Source of the DNA: Hymenobacter aerilatus | Lineage (GTDB): Bacteria > Bacteroidota > Bacteroidia > Cytophagales > Hymenobacteraceae | NCBI RefSeq assembly: GCF_022921095.1 | Contig: NZ_CP095053.1 | Location: 1,344,501 to 1,408,500 of the forward strand | Reading direction: 5' to 3' | DNA length: 64,000 nt | Shown here: positions 51,967 through 59,402 of the stretch, piece by piece | Numbering within the stretch: position 1 is the stretch's first letter | Layout: every line of letters begins with the position of its first letter | Made by a program: the position numbers and the translations under genes | The notes under the pieces: model-generated | Told to the model about the DNA's origin: nothing | Databases searched by the model: none | The model's input: the letters and a program-made list of their open reading frames with translations, nothing else

Positions 51967-53163
51967 CTATTGTGCAAACAGGCCTACCGTGCCGCCTACC
52001 CAATCTTTGTTCTTGTTGAAGTCGACGCCAATCATGGCGCCGCGGCTGAGGCGGGCAAGGTTGGTGAGTAGCACGGGGCGAGGTGCGTTTTCGGGCCACA
52101 CGTAGAGCAGGCGGATTTCACACTTCACTAGTTCACCGTCATCTGCCAATACCACGGGCTCGTAGGCTACCTTGCGCTGCAATAGGTAGTTGTGCTTGTC
52201 TTCGATGGCATCCAGCTCGGCGGGTGTCACGTCCAGCTTCACGCCGGCGCCGGCAAAGGAAAAAAGGGGTTTGAGCACGTAGTTTTCCAGGTCGGTGGGG
52301 TAGGCGGTTAGCTCGTGCAGGTAGTAGCTAGGCGGTACGAAAGGGCTGTGTAGCAGCGGCAGCGTGTATTTGCTGATGCGGAAAAACCAGTTGGGGTGCC
52401 CTACCCAGGTCACGTCCACATCCTCGTCGGTAAGCCGGAAGTCCAAGGGTAGGTCAGGGTAGCGCAGCAACTCGTCGAAAATCAAACGGTTATAGATGCG
52501 CTTGATGTCGATGCGACGGCCATCTTTTTCGTAATACAGCTGCCGACCGTCCTTGCGTACGTCGGTGATGCATACGGCCTCTACTCCCAGTTCGCGCTTG
52601 GTGAGGGCAAAGTCGATGCGGGTTTTCTGCTTGTCCGGAAACAGCTCCAGTAGTACTACATTTTCCGGATTCTCGTCGCCTACAATCAGCTCCCGCAGCG
52701 CCGCCAAATAGTCCGCCGAACTCAGCCCGCCAAACAAGTGCGTTACCGAATCGGGTACCGGGAAAAACTTCCGAAACGTATGGGCCAGATAGTCCTGAAA
52801 TACATACAATGATGGAAACCCTTGCAGCTCAATCAGCTGCGGCTCCAACTCGCCCTGAGCATCACGGCACACGGCAAAGTCGATGGCCAAGAATTGCGTG
52901 TGCGCGTCTTCGTGGGGCACGCGTTGGCCCGGCGGCACGGCGGCCTCGGTACGCTCCTTGAAATCGGGTGCCACTAGCACGTCAATAATGTCCTCGCCCG
53001 CTTGCAACAGCTTGTCGCGCAGCACAGTCGGTACAAAAATCGGCGTTTCCGCTACCCGAAAATCCAACTGCCCCGGTAGTTCCTGGTCCACGGAGTCAAT
53101 CAACTCCTGAAACCGCTGCGGCGTGAAAGCGGCATTGTATGTCTGGCGAAACTCAGGAATCAT
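51967..53163 (-). CDS. ATP-grasp-like ligase, possibly circularly permuted
   Basis: 398 residues, last gene of the leftward amidoligase cluster. The stretch YVLKPLFSFAGAGVKL (about 295-310) looks like the glycine-rich ATP-binding loop of ATP-grasp enzymes, followed by NYLLQRKVAYEP. A metal-site-like segment, LIELQGFPS (110-118), precedes it, the reverse of the usual order, as in circularly permuted ATP-grasp or glutathionylspermidine synthetase-like folds. It would join a carboxylate to an amine using ATP. Assignment to ATP-grasp is by these motifs only. A family C hairpin separates it from the amidotransferase gene upstream. Confidence 0.55.
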   Translation of the reverse strand: MIPEFRQTYNAAFTPQRFQELIDSVDQELPGQLDFRVAETPIFVPTVLRDKLLQAGEDIIDVLVAPDFKERTEAAVPPGQRVPHEDAHTQFLAIDFAVCRDAQGELEPQLIELQGFPSLYVFQDYLAHTFRKFFPVPDSVTHLFGGLSSADYLAALRELIVGDENPENVVLLELFPDKQKTRIDFALTKRELGVEAVCITDVRKDGRQLYYEKDGRRIDIKRIYNRLIFDELLRYPDLPLDFRLTDEDVDVTWVGHPNWFFRISKYTLPLLHSPFVPPSYYLHELTAYPTDLENYVLKPLFSFAGAGVKLDVTPAELDAIEDKHNYLLQRKVAYEPVVLADDGELVKCEIRLLYVWPENAPRPVLLTNLARLSRGAMIGVDFNKNKDWVGGTVGLFAQ

Positions 53164-53200
53164 GCGGAAGAGGGGTTGGGGTAAGGTAGGGACAAATAAA

Positions 53201-53244
53201 ACGTCCTGCTGAGCGAGATGCTTCGACTTCGCTCAGCAAGACGT
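53201..53244. repeat. Short family C hairpin inside the amidoligase cluster
   Basis: ACGTCCTGCTGAGC (53201-53214) pairs with GCTCAGCAAGACGT (53231-53244) with one mismatch. It occupies most of the 88-bp gap between two cluster genes. Confidence 0.8.
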
Positions 53245-53251
53245 TTATTAT

Positions 53252-54082
53252 CTAAAGAGTAACCGGCTGCTCAGCCGTCAGCGCTGCTACTGATTGCCGC
53301 AAGAAGGCCGGCACCAGAATGCGCTCGGTTAACTCAATAGCCTCGGGGTCTTGCAGCAGGCGTACCATGTCATCGTACTTCTGCTGGCCGTGAGTGTCAA
53401 TCACCTGCTGGCGGCGCTCGGTGGTTAGCATGTAGTGCAGCATACCTTCGCCGTCGGCTTCGGGGTGAAACTGGGTTCCTACCATCTCCGGCGTGAAGCG
53501 CAGGGCCATAATAGCTCGGTCAAAGGGTACGTGGGGGCGGTCCTTTTCCATCGCCAGCACCTGTACACCCAACCGCTGTAAGTGGTCCTCATCGGGATTC
53601 GTCACCTGAAAATCGCGCGAGTCGACGGCCATAAACGGATTGGGCAATAGGCCCAGCAGGGGGTCTTGCTGGCCAGCCTCGGTCATATGCATCGGGAAGA
53701 TGCCGAAGGAGGTCGACTTGCGGGCGCTCAGCTCGCCTACCTGCAAGTGGCGGCTCACCAACTGGAAGGAGTGGCAAATCAGCAGCACGTACTTCTTCTG
53801 CTCGTGCGTGCGGTTCCAGGCCAGCAGCTGATCGATGAGCCCGAAGTAAGGCGTTTCCCAGGGCTCGTCGGAGGGTAGGGGCGAGCCAGGGCCGCCCGAC
53901 GAAATGTAGATATCGTAGTCGAGGCCCGGCAGCGCCACCTCGGCGCGCACGTTGAACACGTCGTAGGTGACGGGCACGGCCACTTCGGCCTGTAGTTGTT
54001 GTAAGATCTTCAGGATACAGCGCATTCCCTGGTTTGGGAAATTGTTGTACATATCCAGAACGGCAATTTTCAATGACTTCAT
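53252..54082 (-). CDS. Class I glutamine amidotransferase
   Basis: 276 residues, mostly the GATase1 fold. Oxyanion loop SSGGPGSP (61-68), nucleophile C103 and H206-P-E208 (GTQFHPEADGEGML) make a complete Cys-His-Glu triad. The nucleophile elbow reads ICHSFQ, not the usual GxCxGxQ, so the two Gly are missing. The last 60 or so residues are a helical extension. The family releases ammonia from glutamine (or cleaves gamma-glutamyl groups) for a partner enzyme. The start was placed at MKSLKIAVLD; 30 upstream codons are open. It lies between the YbdK-type and the ATP-grasp-like ligase genes. Confidence 0.85.
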   Translation of the reverse strand: MKSLKIAVLDMYNNFPNQGMRCILKILQQLQAEVAVPVTYDVFNVRAEVALPGLDYDIYISSGGPGSPLPSDEPWETPYFGLIDQLLAWNRTHEQKKYVLLICHSFQLVSRHLQVGELSARKSTSFGIFPMHMTEAGQQDPLLGLLPNPFMAVDSRDFQVTNPDEDHLQRLGVQVLAMEKDRPHVPFDRAIMALRFTPEMVGTQFHPEADGEGMLHYMLTTERRQQVIDTHGQQKYDDMVRLLQDPEAIELTERILVPAFLRQSVAALTAEQPVTL

Positions 54083-54196
54083 GCGGTAGCAACTGCCCAG
54101 CTTGAGACTGGGGATAATGGCAAAAAAGCAGAGCGACAGCAAAGATGTGGCCGAACCTGCCTCAGGTTCCAACGTGGAAGCCTGACAGGTAGAACA

Positions 54197-55300
54197 TTAC
54201 AAACCGTGAGAGGTTTCCTGCACGATGAAATCAACGACTTTCTTCAGGTCGCCGGTTTCGCGGAATACCTTCAGCTGACGGTCGGCGCCGGTGCCCATTT
54301 CCATCATTTTGTGGATGTATTCCACCTCATGGCGGCTCCCTAGCTCGTCGAGCACATCATCCACAAAGTCCAGTAATTCCTGAATCAGGTTGCGGGTAGG
54401 GAGTTCTTCCTGCTTGCCAAAGTCGATGAGCTTGCCATCGAGGCCGTAGCGGGCGGCGCGCCATTTGTTCTCGTTGATGAGGGCCTTGCGGTACTGCCGG
54501 AAGGTGAGGTTGCTGATCATCAGCTTATACACCTTCGCCACTAGCGCCTGCATGAGCGCGGCCAGGGCCACAGCTTCATCCACGCGCAGCATCATGTCGC
54601 ACACGCGGTACTCAATCGTATTGAAGAACGGGTGCAAGCGCAAGTCCCACCAAATCTTCTTGCCATTATCAATACAGCCCGTCTTGATGAGCAGGTTGAT
54701 GTAGGCGTCGTACTCACTGGCGCTGCCGAAGTGCTCGGGAATGCCCGTACGCGGGAAACGTTCGAATACTTTGGTTCTGAAGGATTTATAACCGGTTTCG
54801 CGGCCTTCCCAAAAGGGTGAGTTGGTACTAAGCGCGAAGATGTGGGGTAGGAAATAGCGCAGCGCGTTCATCATGTATACGCCTAGCTCGCGGGTTTCTA
54901 CCCCCACGTGCACGTGCATACCAAACACAAGGTTGGAGCGGGCCGCCTCCTGCAATTCCTCCACAATCTTGTCGTAGCGAGCATCCACCGTAATAGGTTG
55001 GTCCTGCCAGCGCGAAAAGGGGTGCGTGCCCGCGGCCGCAATTTGTAGCCCTACCCGGTCGGCCAGTTCAATCACCTGGCGGCGCAGGTGCGTCACTTGG
55101 TGACGGGCCTCCTCAATGTTATGACAAATTGTAGTGCCTACCTCCACCACCGACTGGTGCATCTCGGCCTTCACCTGCTCCTGCAAAATCATCTTACCCC
55201 CCTCCACAATCTGCGACATATGGGAGCGAAGGTCACGCGTTTCCGGGTCAATCGTCTGAAACTCTTCCTCTATTCCAAGGGTGAAAACCGGCTTGCCCAT
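54197..55300 (-). CDS. YbdK-type carboxylate-amine ligase (GCS2 family)
   Basis: 367 residues. Family motifs: LGIEEEFQTID (8-18), FGMHVHVGVE, ALSTNSPFWEGRETGYKSFRT, and WWDLRLHPFFNTIEYRVCDMM, which shape the glutamate-cysteine-ligase-like ATP and metal site. YbdK makes gamma-glutamylcysteine only weakly; the true substrates of most relatives are unknown. It sits between the RimK-like ATP-grasp gene (upstream, across a family D hairpin) and the amidotransferase. The context argues for a dedicated pathway rather than glutathione synthesis, since no GshB-type gene is evident. Confidence 0.9.
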   Translation of the reverse strand: MGKPVFTLGIEEEFQTIDPETRDLRSHMSQIVEGGKMILQEQVKAEMHQSVVEVGTTICHNIEEARHQVTHLRRQVIELADRVGLQIAAAGTHPFSRWQDQPITVDARYDKIVEELQEAARSNLVFGMHVHVGVETRELGVYMMNALRYFLPHIFALSTNSPFWEGRETGYKSFRTKVFERFPRTGIPEHFGSASEYDAYINLLIKTGCIDNGKKIWWDLRLHPFFNTIEYRVCDMMLRVDEAVALAALMQALVAKVYKLMISNLTFRQYRKALINENKWRAARYGLDGKLIDFGKQEELPTRNLIQELLDFVDDVLDELGSRHEVEYIHKMMEMGTGADRQLKVFRETGDLKKVVDFIVQETSHGL

Positions 55301-55364
55301 GATAGTGACAGCGTAAAAATGAACGAATAGGGTGGTAGTTGGAGTGGGGGAGAAGCTAGTCTAG

Positions 55365-55526
55365 TTCCCTTCCTTTTTGAAGGAGGGGTGGCCGCAGGCC
55401 GGGGTGGTAAAGTCGTTGAACGGTACTAGGACTAGCTTAGAAAAGCTAAAAAGTAACTCTAGCTGTCGTTCTGGCGGCTTTACCACCCCGCCCTGCGGGC
55501 ACCCCTCCTTGAAAAAAGAAAGGGAG
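55365..55526. repeat. Family D hairpin inside the amidoligase cluster
   Basis: The left arm (AAGGAGGGGTGGCCGCAGG then CCGGGGTGG) pairs with CCACCCCGCCCTGCGGGC and CACCCCTCCTT on the right, with several mismatches. It is the second copy of the repeat at 13035-13202 and fills the 240-bp gap between two co-directional ligase genes. Confidence 0.88.
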
Positions 55527-55540
55527 TTCGTTCTAGACTT

Positions 55541-56548
55541 CTAGCTTTCTTTCTTAGTGGCTGCTACCTTCTTCGGCGCAGCGGGCTTCTTAGCCGGCGC
55601 GGCGGCAGCTGTAGGATGCACAAAGGTGCCCCAGGTAAGATTGTCTTTGCCAGGCTTTTGTGCTTGGGCACGTTTGATGGCCATGTTGGCGGCGGCTTCT
55701 ACTACCCACTCAAAGTTCTCCTGGCCTACGGAGTGAATGTCGGCGTCGGGGGCGGGGTTGCCGAAGTCGATGGCCAGCGGGATGCCGTCGCGCACGGCAA
55801 ATTCTACGGTGTTGAAATCGTAGCCGAGGCCTTGGTTGAGCTTCAGTACGTAGTCCTTCATCGTGGCTAGCAGCTTCTTACCGGCGGCGCCCGTCGTTTT
55901 CATCTCGGTGGCGTAGCGCTGATGAAACTCATTGCGGGGCTCGTAGGGCATAATGCGCACGTCCTTGCCGCCGATGCAGTAGCAGCGGAAATAGTCGGTG
56001 AACTCCACGGCTTCCTGGAGCAGCATCACCAGTTGGCCGGTTTCGTTGTAGGCGCTGAAAAACTGCTCGGGGTTGTCGAGCTTGTATACGTTTTTCCAGC
56101 CACCGCCCGAGTGCGGCTTCATAAATACGGGCCAGCCCAGCTTCTCAAAAGCCGCATCCCAATCTGTCCAGTTCAGGTTGCGGAACGATTGTTCCGACGT
56201 GTCGTCGGGACGGTTCTTGGATGGTAGGAGCAGGGTTTTGGGCACCGGCACGCCCAGTTGCACAGCCAGCGCGTTGTTGAAAAACTTTTCGTCGGCCGAC
56301 CACCAGAAAGGGTTGTTAACTACGGCTGTGCCGCCCAGCGCGGCATTTTTGAGGTAGGCGCGGTAGAAAGGCACGTCCTGCGAAATCCGGTCGATAATTA
56401 CCGCGTAATCGGTCGGAACACTTTGCTCCACTAAACCAATCTGCACAAACTCGGCCTGAATGCCGCTCGGCGCTTTCTCGTTTACGCGGTCAACGAATGC
56501 CTGCGGAAAGCTGTTTTCACGACCGAAGAGGATGCCAATTTTTTTCAT
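55541..56548 (-). CDS. ATP-grasp ligase, RimK/D-Ala-D-Ala ligase-like
   Basis: 335 residues with the usual ATP-grasp order: N-terminal pre-ATP-grasp region (KKIGILFGREN), adenine-site lysine K144 and Gly-rich loop (VFMKPHSGGGWKNVYKL), and metal ligands E249, D261 and N264 (NTVEFAVRDG, IDFGNPAP). It would activate a carboxylate as acyl-phosphate and couple it to an amine. The last 30 residues form a Lys/Ala/Pro-rich tail (PAKKPAAPKK), unusual for the family. First ligase of the cluster, 90 bp after the esterase gene. Confidence 0.85.
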   Translation of the reverse strand: MKKIGILFGRENSFPQAFVDRVNEKAPSGIQAEFVQIGLVEQSVPTDYAVIIDRISQDVPFYRAYLKNAALGGTAVVNNPFWWSADEKFFNNALAVQLGVPVPKTLLLPSKNRPDDTSEQSFRNLNWTDWDAAFEKLGWPVFMKPHSGGGWKNVYKLDNPEQFFSAYNETGQLVMLLQEAVEFTDYFRCYCIGGKDVRIMPYEPRNEFHQRYATEMKTTGAAGKKLLATMKDYVLKLNQGLGYDFNTVEFAVRDGIPLAIDFGNPAPDADIHSVGQENFEWVVEAAANMAIKRAQAQKPGKDNLTWGTFVHPTAAAAPAKKPAAPKKVAATKKES

Positions 56549-56638
56549 AGTGTTTTAGGGGTTGGGGTCTTAGTTAGGTAGGGCTTGGTTTAGGGATGTC
56601 CTGTCAAACGTAGTGAGAAGGGCACTCATCGTGAAGCC

Positions 56639-57349
56639 CTACGCCTCAATTTGGGCTAAATATTCCGGGAACATATCGCGCCATACCGGCCAATCGTGAG
56701 TGCCGTAGGGGCGGATGTCGAGCCAGTGGCGGATACCCTTGCGGTTCAGGATTTCCGACATTTCAATGTTGCCTTGCTTGCAAAAATCGTCTACAGCCGA
56801 GCCGAGCACAATGCCCATGTGGTAGAAATTGTCGTCCTGGGCGGCGGGGATATAGGCCGGTGGATTGTTGAAGTAGAGGTCGTCGTTGTGGTAGCCGCCC
56901 AGAAAGTTGCTGATGTCGAACTTAGCGCCCATGGAAAATAGATAGCTCACCTGGCTAGGGTGGCGGAAGGCAAAGTTGAGGGCATGGTAGCCGCCGAAGC
57001 TGCACCCGGCCACCGCTACTTTGGGCACGCTGTTTTCGCGTTGCAGCATAGGCACCAGCTCCTCGGTCAGCATCTGGTCGTAGCGGACGTGGTTGTGCAG
57101 GCGCTCTTGGGGCGGCAGGTGCTGGCCGTACCAGCTGTAACCATCCACGCTATCTACGCAGTAGAGGCGGATTTTGCCACTGTCGATCAACGAAGCAGCA
57201 GCATCTACCAAACCAAAATCCTTGGCCTGATAATAGCGCCCACCGGAGGTAGGGAAGACAATAACGGGGTAGCCACGCTCGCCGAAAACCAGCATTTCAA
57301 CGTCGTGACCGAGGGCGTGGGAGTAGAAGGGGCGGTAGGTTTCCTGCAC
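56639..57349 (-). CDS. Cytosolic alpha/beta hydrolase, esterase family (COG4947-like)
   Basis: 236 residues without signal peptide. Nucleophile S117 in AGCSFGGYHAL, His H218 in YGTHDWPVW, and an early PTSGGRYYQ oxyanion loop. Related to the enterochelin-esterase/esterase D branch. It is the first gene of the leftward amidoligase cluster and starts divergently, 136 bp from an esterase-DinB fusion of the same broad hydrolase type. A role in releasing or trimming the product of the ligases is likely but inferred from position. Confidence 0.82.
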   Translation of the reverse strand: MQETYRPFYSHALGHDVEMLVFGERGYPVIVFPTSGGRYYQAKDFGLVDAAASLIDSGKIRLYCVDSVDGYSWYGQHLPPQERLHNHVRYDQMLTEELVPMLQRENSVPKVAVAGCSFGGYHALNFAFRHPSQVSYLFSMGAKFDISNFLGGYHNDDLYFNNPPAYIPAAQDDNFYHMGIVLGSAVDDFCKQGNIEMSEILNRKGIRHWLDIRPYGTHDWPVWRDMFPEYLAQIEA

Positions 57350-57485
57350 GGAAAGAGGGAGTTGCGGAATGGAAAATCAGAAATATTCAGCTATAAATTT
57401 TCATTTCTCCGGGTAATCTACGGCATGGAACCGGAATAAAGTACCTTGCGGCCTTAAAATCGTTCGTGAAGCTATTCCCCGGCGA

Positions 57486-59009
57486 ATGAATCAGCCTGTT
57501 TCTTTTCCTACGCAAAACACGACCGTTACGGTGGTTCGCCGGTTACGGTTGGCTTCGCGTGCCCTGCGTCGCACCGTGCGGTTTGATGTGGTGCTGCCCC
57601 CCGGCTACGACCCGGCAGCGCCCGCGCCCTACCCTGTGCTTTACCTCAACGATGGGCAGGACCTGCGCCGCCTGCACCTGCCGGCCACGCTCAACGCGCT
57701 TTATCGTCATCGGGCGGTGCAGCCGTTTGTGCTGGTGGCCATTCAGGCGGGTGTGCGGGTGCAGGAGTACGGCACCGCCGCCTACGCCGACTACCTGGGT
57801 AGGGGTAGCCGTGCCAAGCACTACACCGAGTTTCTGCTCACCGAAATGCTACCCTACGCCCAGGCGCGCTACCACGTGAGTGCGGCCCCCAGCGAGGTAG
57901 TGGTAGCGGGCTTCTCTCTCAGTGGGTTAGCAGCCTTCGATTTTGTGTGGCACCATCCCGAAGTTGCCTTACGGGCGGGGGTATTTTCGGGCTCGTTCTG
58001 GTGGCGCCGCCGCGCCCTCGACCAGGGCTATACCGATGCCGACCGCCTTATGCACCTGCTTGTACGCGAGGGACAGGCCGCGCCTGGCCAGCGGTTCTGG
58101 CTGCAAACCGGCACCCTCGATGAAACCAACGACCGTAACCACAACGGCATTATCGATGCCATTGAAGATACATTGGACTTAATGACGGAGTTGGAGCACC
58201 ACGGCCTGCGTCCTGACCAAGAGGTGCGTTACGTGGAGGTGGTAGACGGCCGGCACAACCAAGCCACGTGGGGCCGCATCCTGCCCGATTTCCTGCAATG
58301 GGCCTTCGGGCAAGCAGAGGCAGGGGAGTGGCTCACGGCGGATGAGCTGTTGGGTAGCCGTCGGGTGTGGGGCAGCCCCAGCCGCCTGGCGCGGCACCGG
58401 CGGCGCCTGCGGCCGCAGCCCGCTACCCTGCCGCCCTACCCCAACGCCGCCAGCCTCGCCGACTTTCCCCTGCAGCCCGCCATCCAGCGGCCGCAGCCGG
58501 GGCAATATCCAGCGTATTTCGATGAGTCGTACATCCCACGTGTGCCAGTGGGTGCCAACCCCTTAGTGCAACTGGAGCAACAGCTCCGCGAGGTGCAGCA
58601 GGTAGTAGGCCAGCTCACCGATGAGCAAGCCCTTACCAACTACGGCCCCGGCAAGTGGAGCATCAAGGAAGCGCTGATACACGTGCTGGACTCCGAAAGG
58701 GTATTTGCCTATCGCGCCCTGTGCTTTGCCCGCGGCGAGCAGCAAACCCTACCTGGCTTCGACCAAGATGCCTACGTGCCCGAGGCCGGAGCCAACAACC
58801 GCCCCCTGGCCGATATCCTGACGGAATACGCCGCCGTGCGCAGTGCCACACTAGCGCTGTTCCGCTCGTTCACGCCTGCGCAGCTGGATAGGGTAGGCTT
58901 CACGGCCAGCGGCCCCGTAAGCGTACGGGCGTTGCTGTTTGCCATTCCCGGTCACGAGGCGCACCACCTGCATCTCCTGCGGGAGCGGTACTTGCCACTG
59001 TTGCCGTAA
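57486..59009 (+). CDS. Esterase-DinB fusion protein
   Basis: 507 residues. Residues about 1-290 form an enterochelin-esterase/esterase D-like hydrolase (VLYLNDGQDL, nucleophile S144 in AGFSLSG, VDGRHNQATW near 250-260). After a Pro/Arg-rich linker, residues 333-507 form a complete DinB_2 domain (IQRPQPGQYPAYF, PGKWSIKEALIHVLDSERVFAYR) with metal histidines H399, H490 and H494. DinB-fold proteins include thiol-dependent S-transferases. The two domains are usually separate proteins; here one uninterrupted frame joins them. Divergent from the amidoligase cluster. Confidence 0.85.
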   Translation: MNQPVSFPTQNTTVTVVRRLRLASRALRRTVRFDVVLPPGYDPAAPAPYPVLYLNDGQDLRRLHLPATLNALYRHRAVQPFVLVAIQAGVRVQEYGTAAYADYLGRGSRAKHYTEFLLTEMLPYAQARYHVSAAPSEVVVAGFSLSGLAAFDFVWHHPEVALRAGVFSGSFWWRRRALDQGYTDADRLMHLLVREGQAAPGQRFWLQTGTLDETNDRNHNGIIDAIEDTLDLMTELEHHGLRPDQEVRYVEVVDGRHNQATWGRILPDFLQWAFGQAEAGEWLTADELLGSRRVWGSPSRLARHRRRLRPQPATLPPYPNAASLADFPLQPAIQRPQPGQYPAYFDESYIPRVPVGANPLVQLEQQLREVQQVVGQLTDEQALTNYGPGKWSIKEALIHVLDSERVFAYRALCFARGEQQTLPGFDQDAYVPEAGANNRPLADILTEYAAVRSATLALFRSFTPAQLDRVGFTASGPVSVRALLFAIPGHEAHHLHLLRERYLPLLP

Positions 59010-59096
59010 AACCCTACTTTGCGCACAACAAGGGCAGATTTCTCCGCGTTAAGGGAGAAATTAACCTGAGTTTGCCACCCCTTATTCCATTATACC

Positions 59097-59210
59097 ATGG
59101 CCAAAGCACAAGACGCCCGCAAAGAAAAAAAGAAAGAACCCGCCAAATCGGCTAAGGAGAAAAAGGCCGCCAAAGACGAAAAGAAAAAGCTCCGCGACCG
59201 AGCAGAATAG
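59097..59210 (+). CDS. 37-residue Lys-rich mini-protein
   Basis: A start-to-stop frame of 37 codons: begins MAKAQDARKEKKKEP and ends KKKLRDRAE. About 40 per cent of residues are Lys, with Ala and Glu, so a charged single helix or disordered nucleic-acid-binding tail is likely. It has a clean ATG and a stop 2 bp before the long hairpin that separates it from the convergent AlbA_2 gene. It lies 88 bp behind the esterase-DinB gene. No family recognised; coding status rests on composition and position. Confidence 0.5.
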   Translation: MAKAQDARKEKKKEPAKSAKEKKAAKDEKKKLRDRAE

Positions 59211-59212
59211 TG

Positions 59213-59402
59213 GTGAAGTGGTGAATGCAAAAAGCCGTCTGCCATCCTGAGCATTCCGCGCATCAAGCGGCGACGAAGGACCTTCTGCCAATTGAACGAG
59301 TCGTTGTTACGATAGTCGTTCTCACGTGATAAGGTCCTTCGTCGCCGCTTGATGCGCGGAATGCTCAGGATGGCAGACGGCTTTTTGCATTCACCACTTC
59401 AC
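59213..59402. repeat. Family B hairpin with perfect 72-bp arms covering a stop codon
   Basis: Arms 59213-59284 and 59331-59402 are exact reverse complements with a 46-nt loop. The inner half is the family B core (CATCCTGAGCATTCCGCG and GAAGGACCTT); the outer half (GTGAAGTGGTGAATGC then AAAAAGCCG) is not shared with other copies. The TGA stop of the convergent AlbA_2 gene lies in the right arm. The AAAAAGCCGTCTGCC stem can act as a bidirectional terminator. Confidence 0.95.

Noticed and set aside
1071..59402. Treating family B hairpins as insertion sequences
   Set aside because: No transposase frame, target duplication or constant terminal repeat was found; the copies are about 100-190 bp palindromes only.
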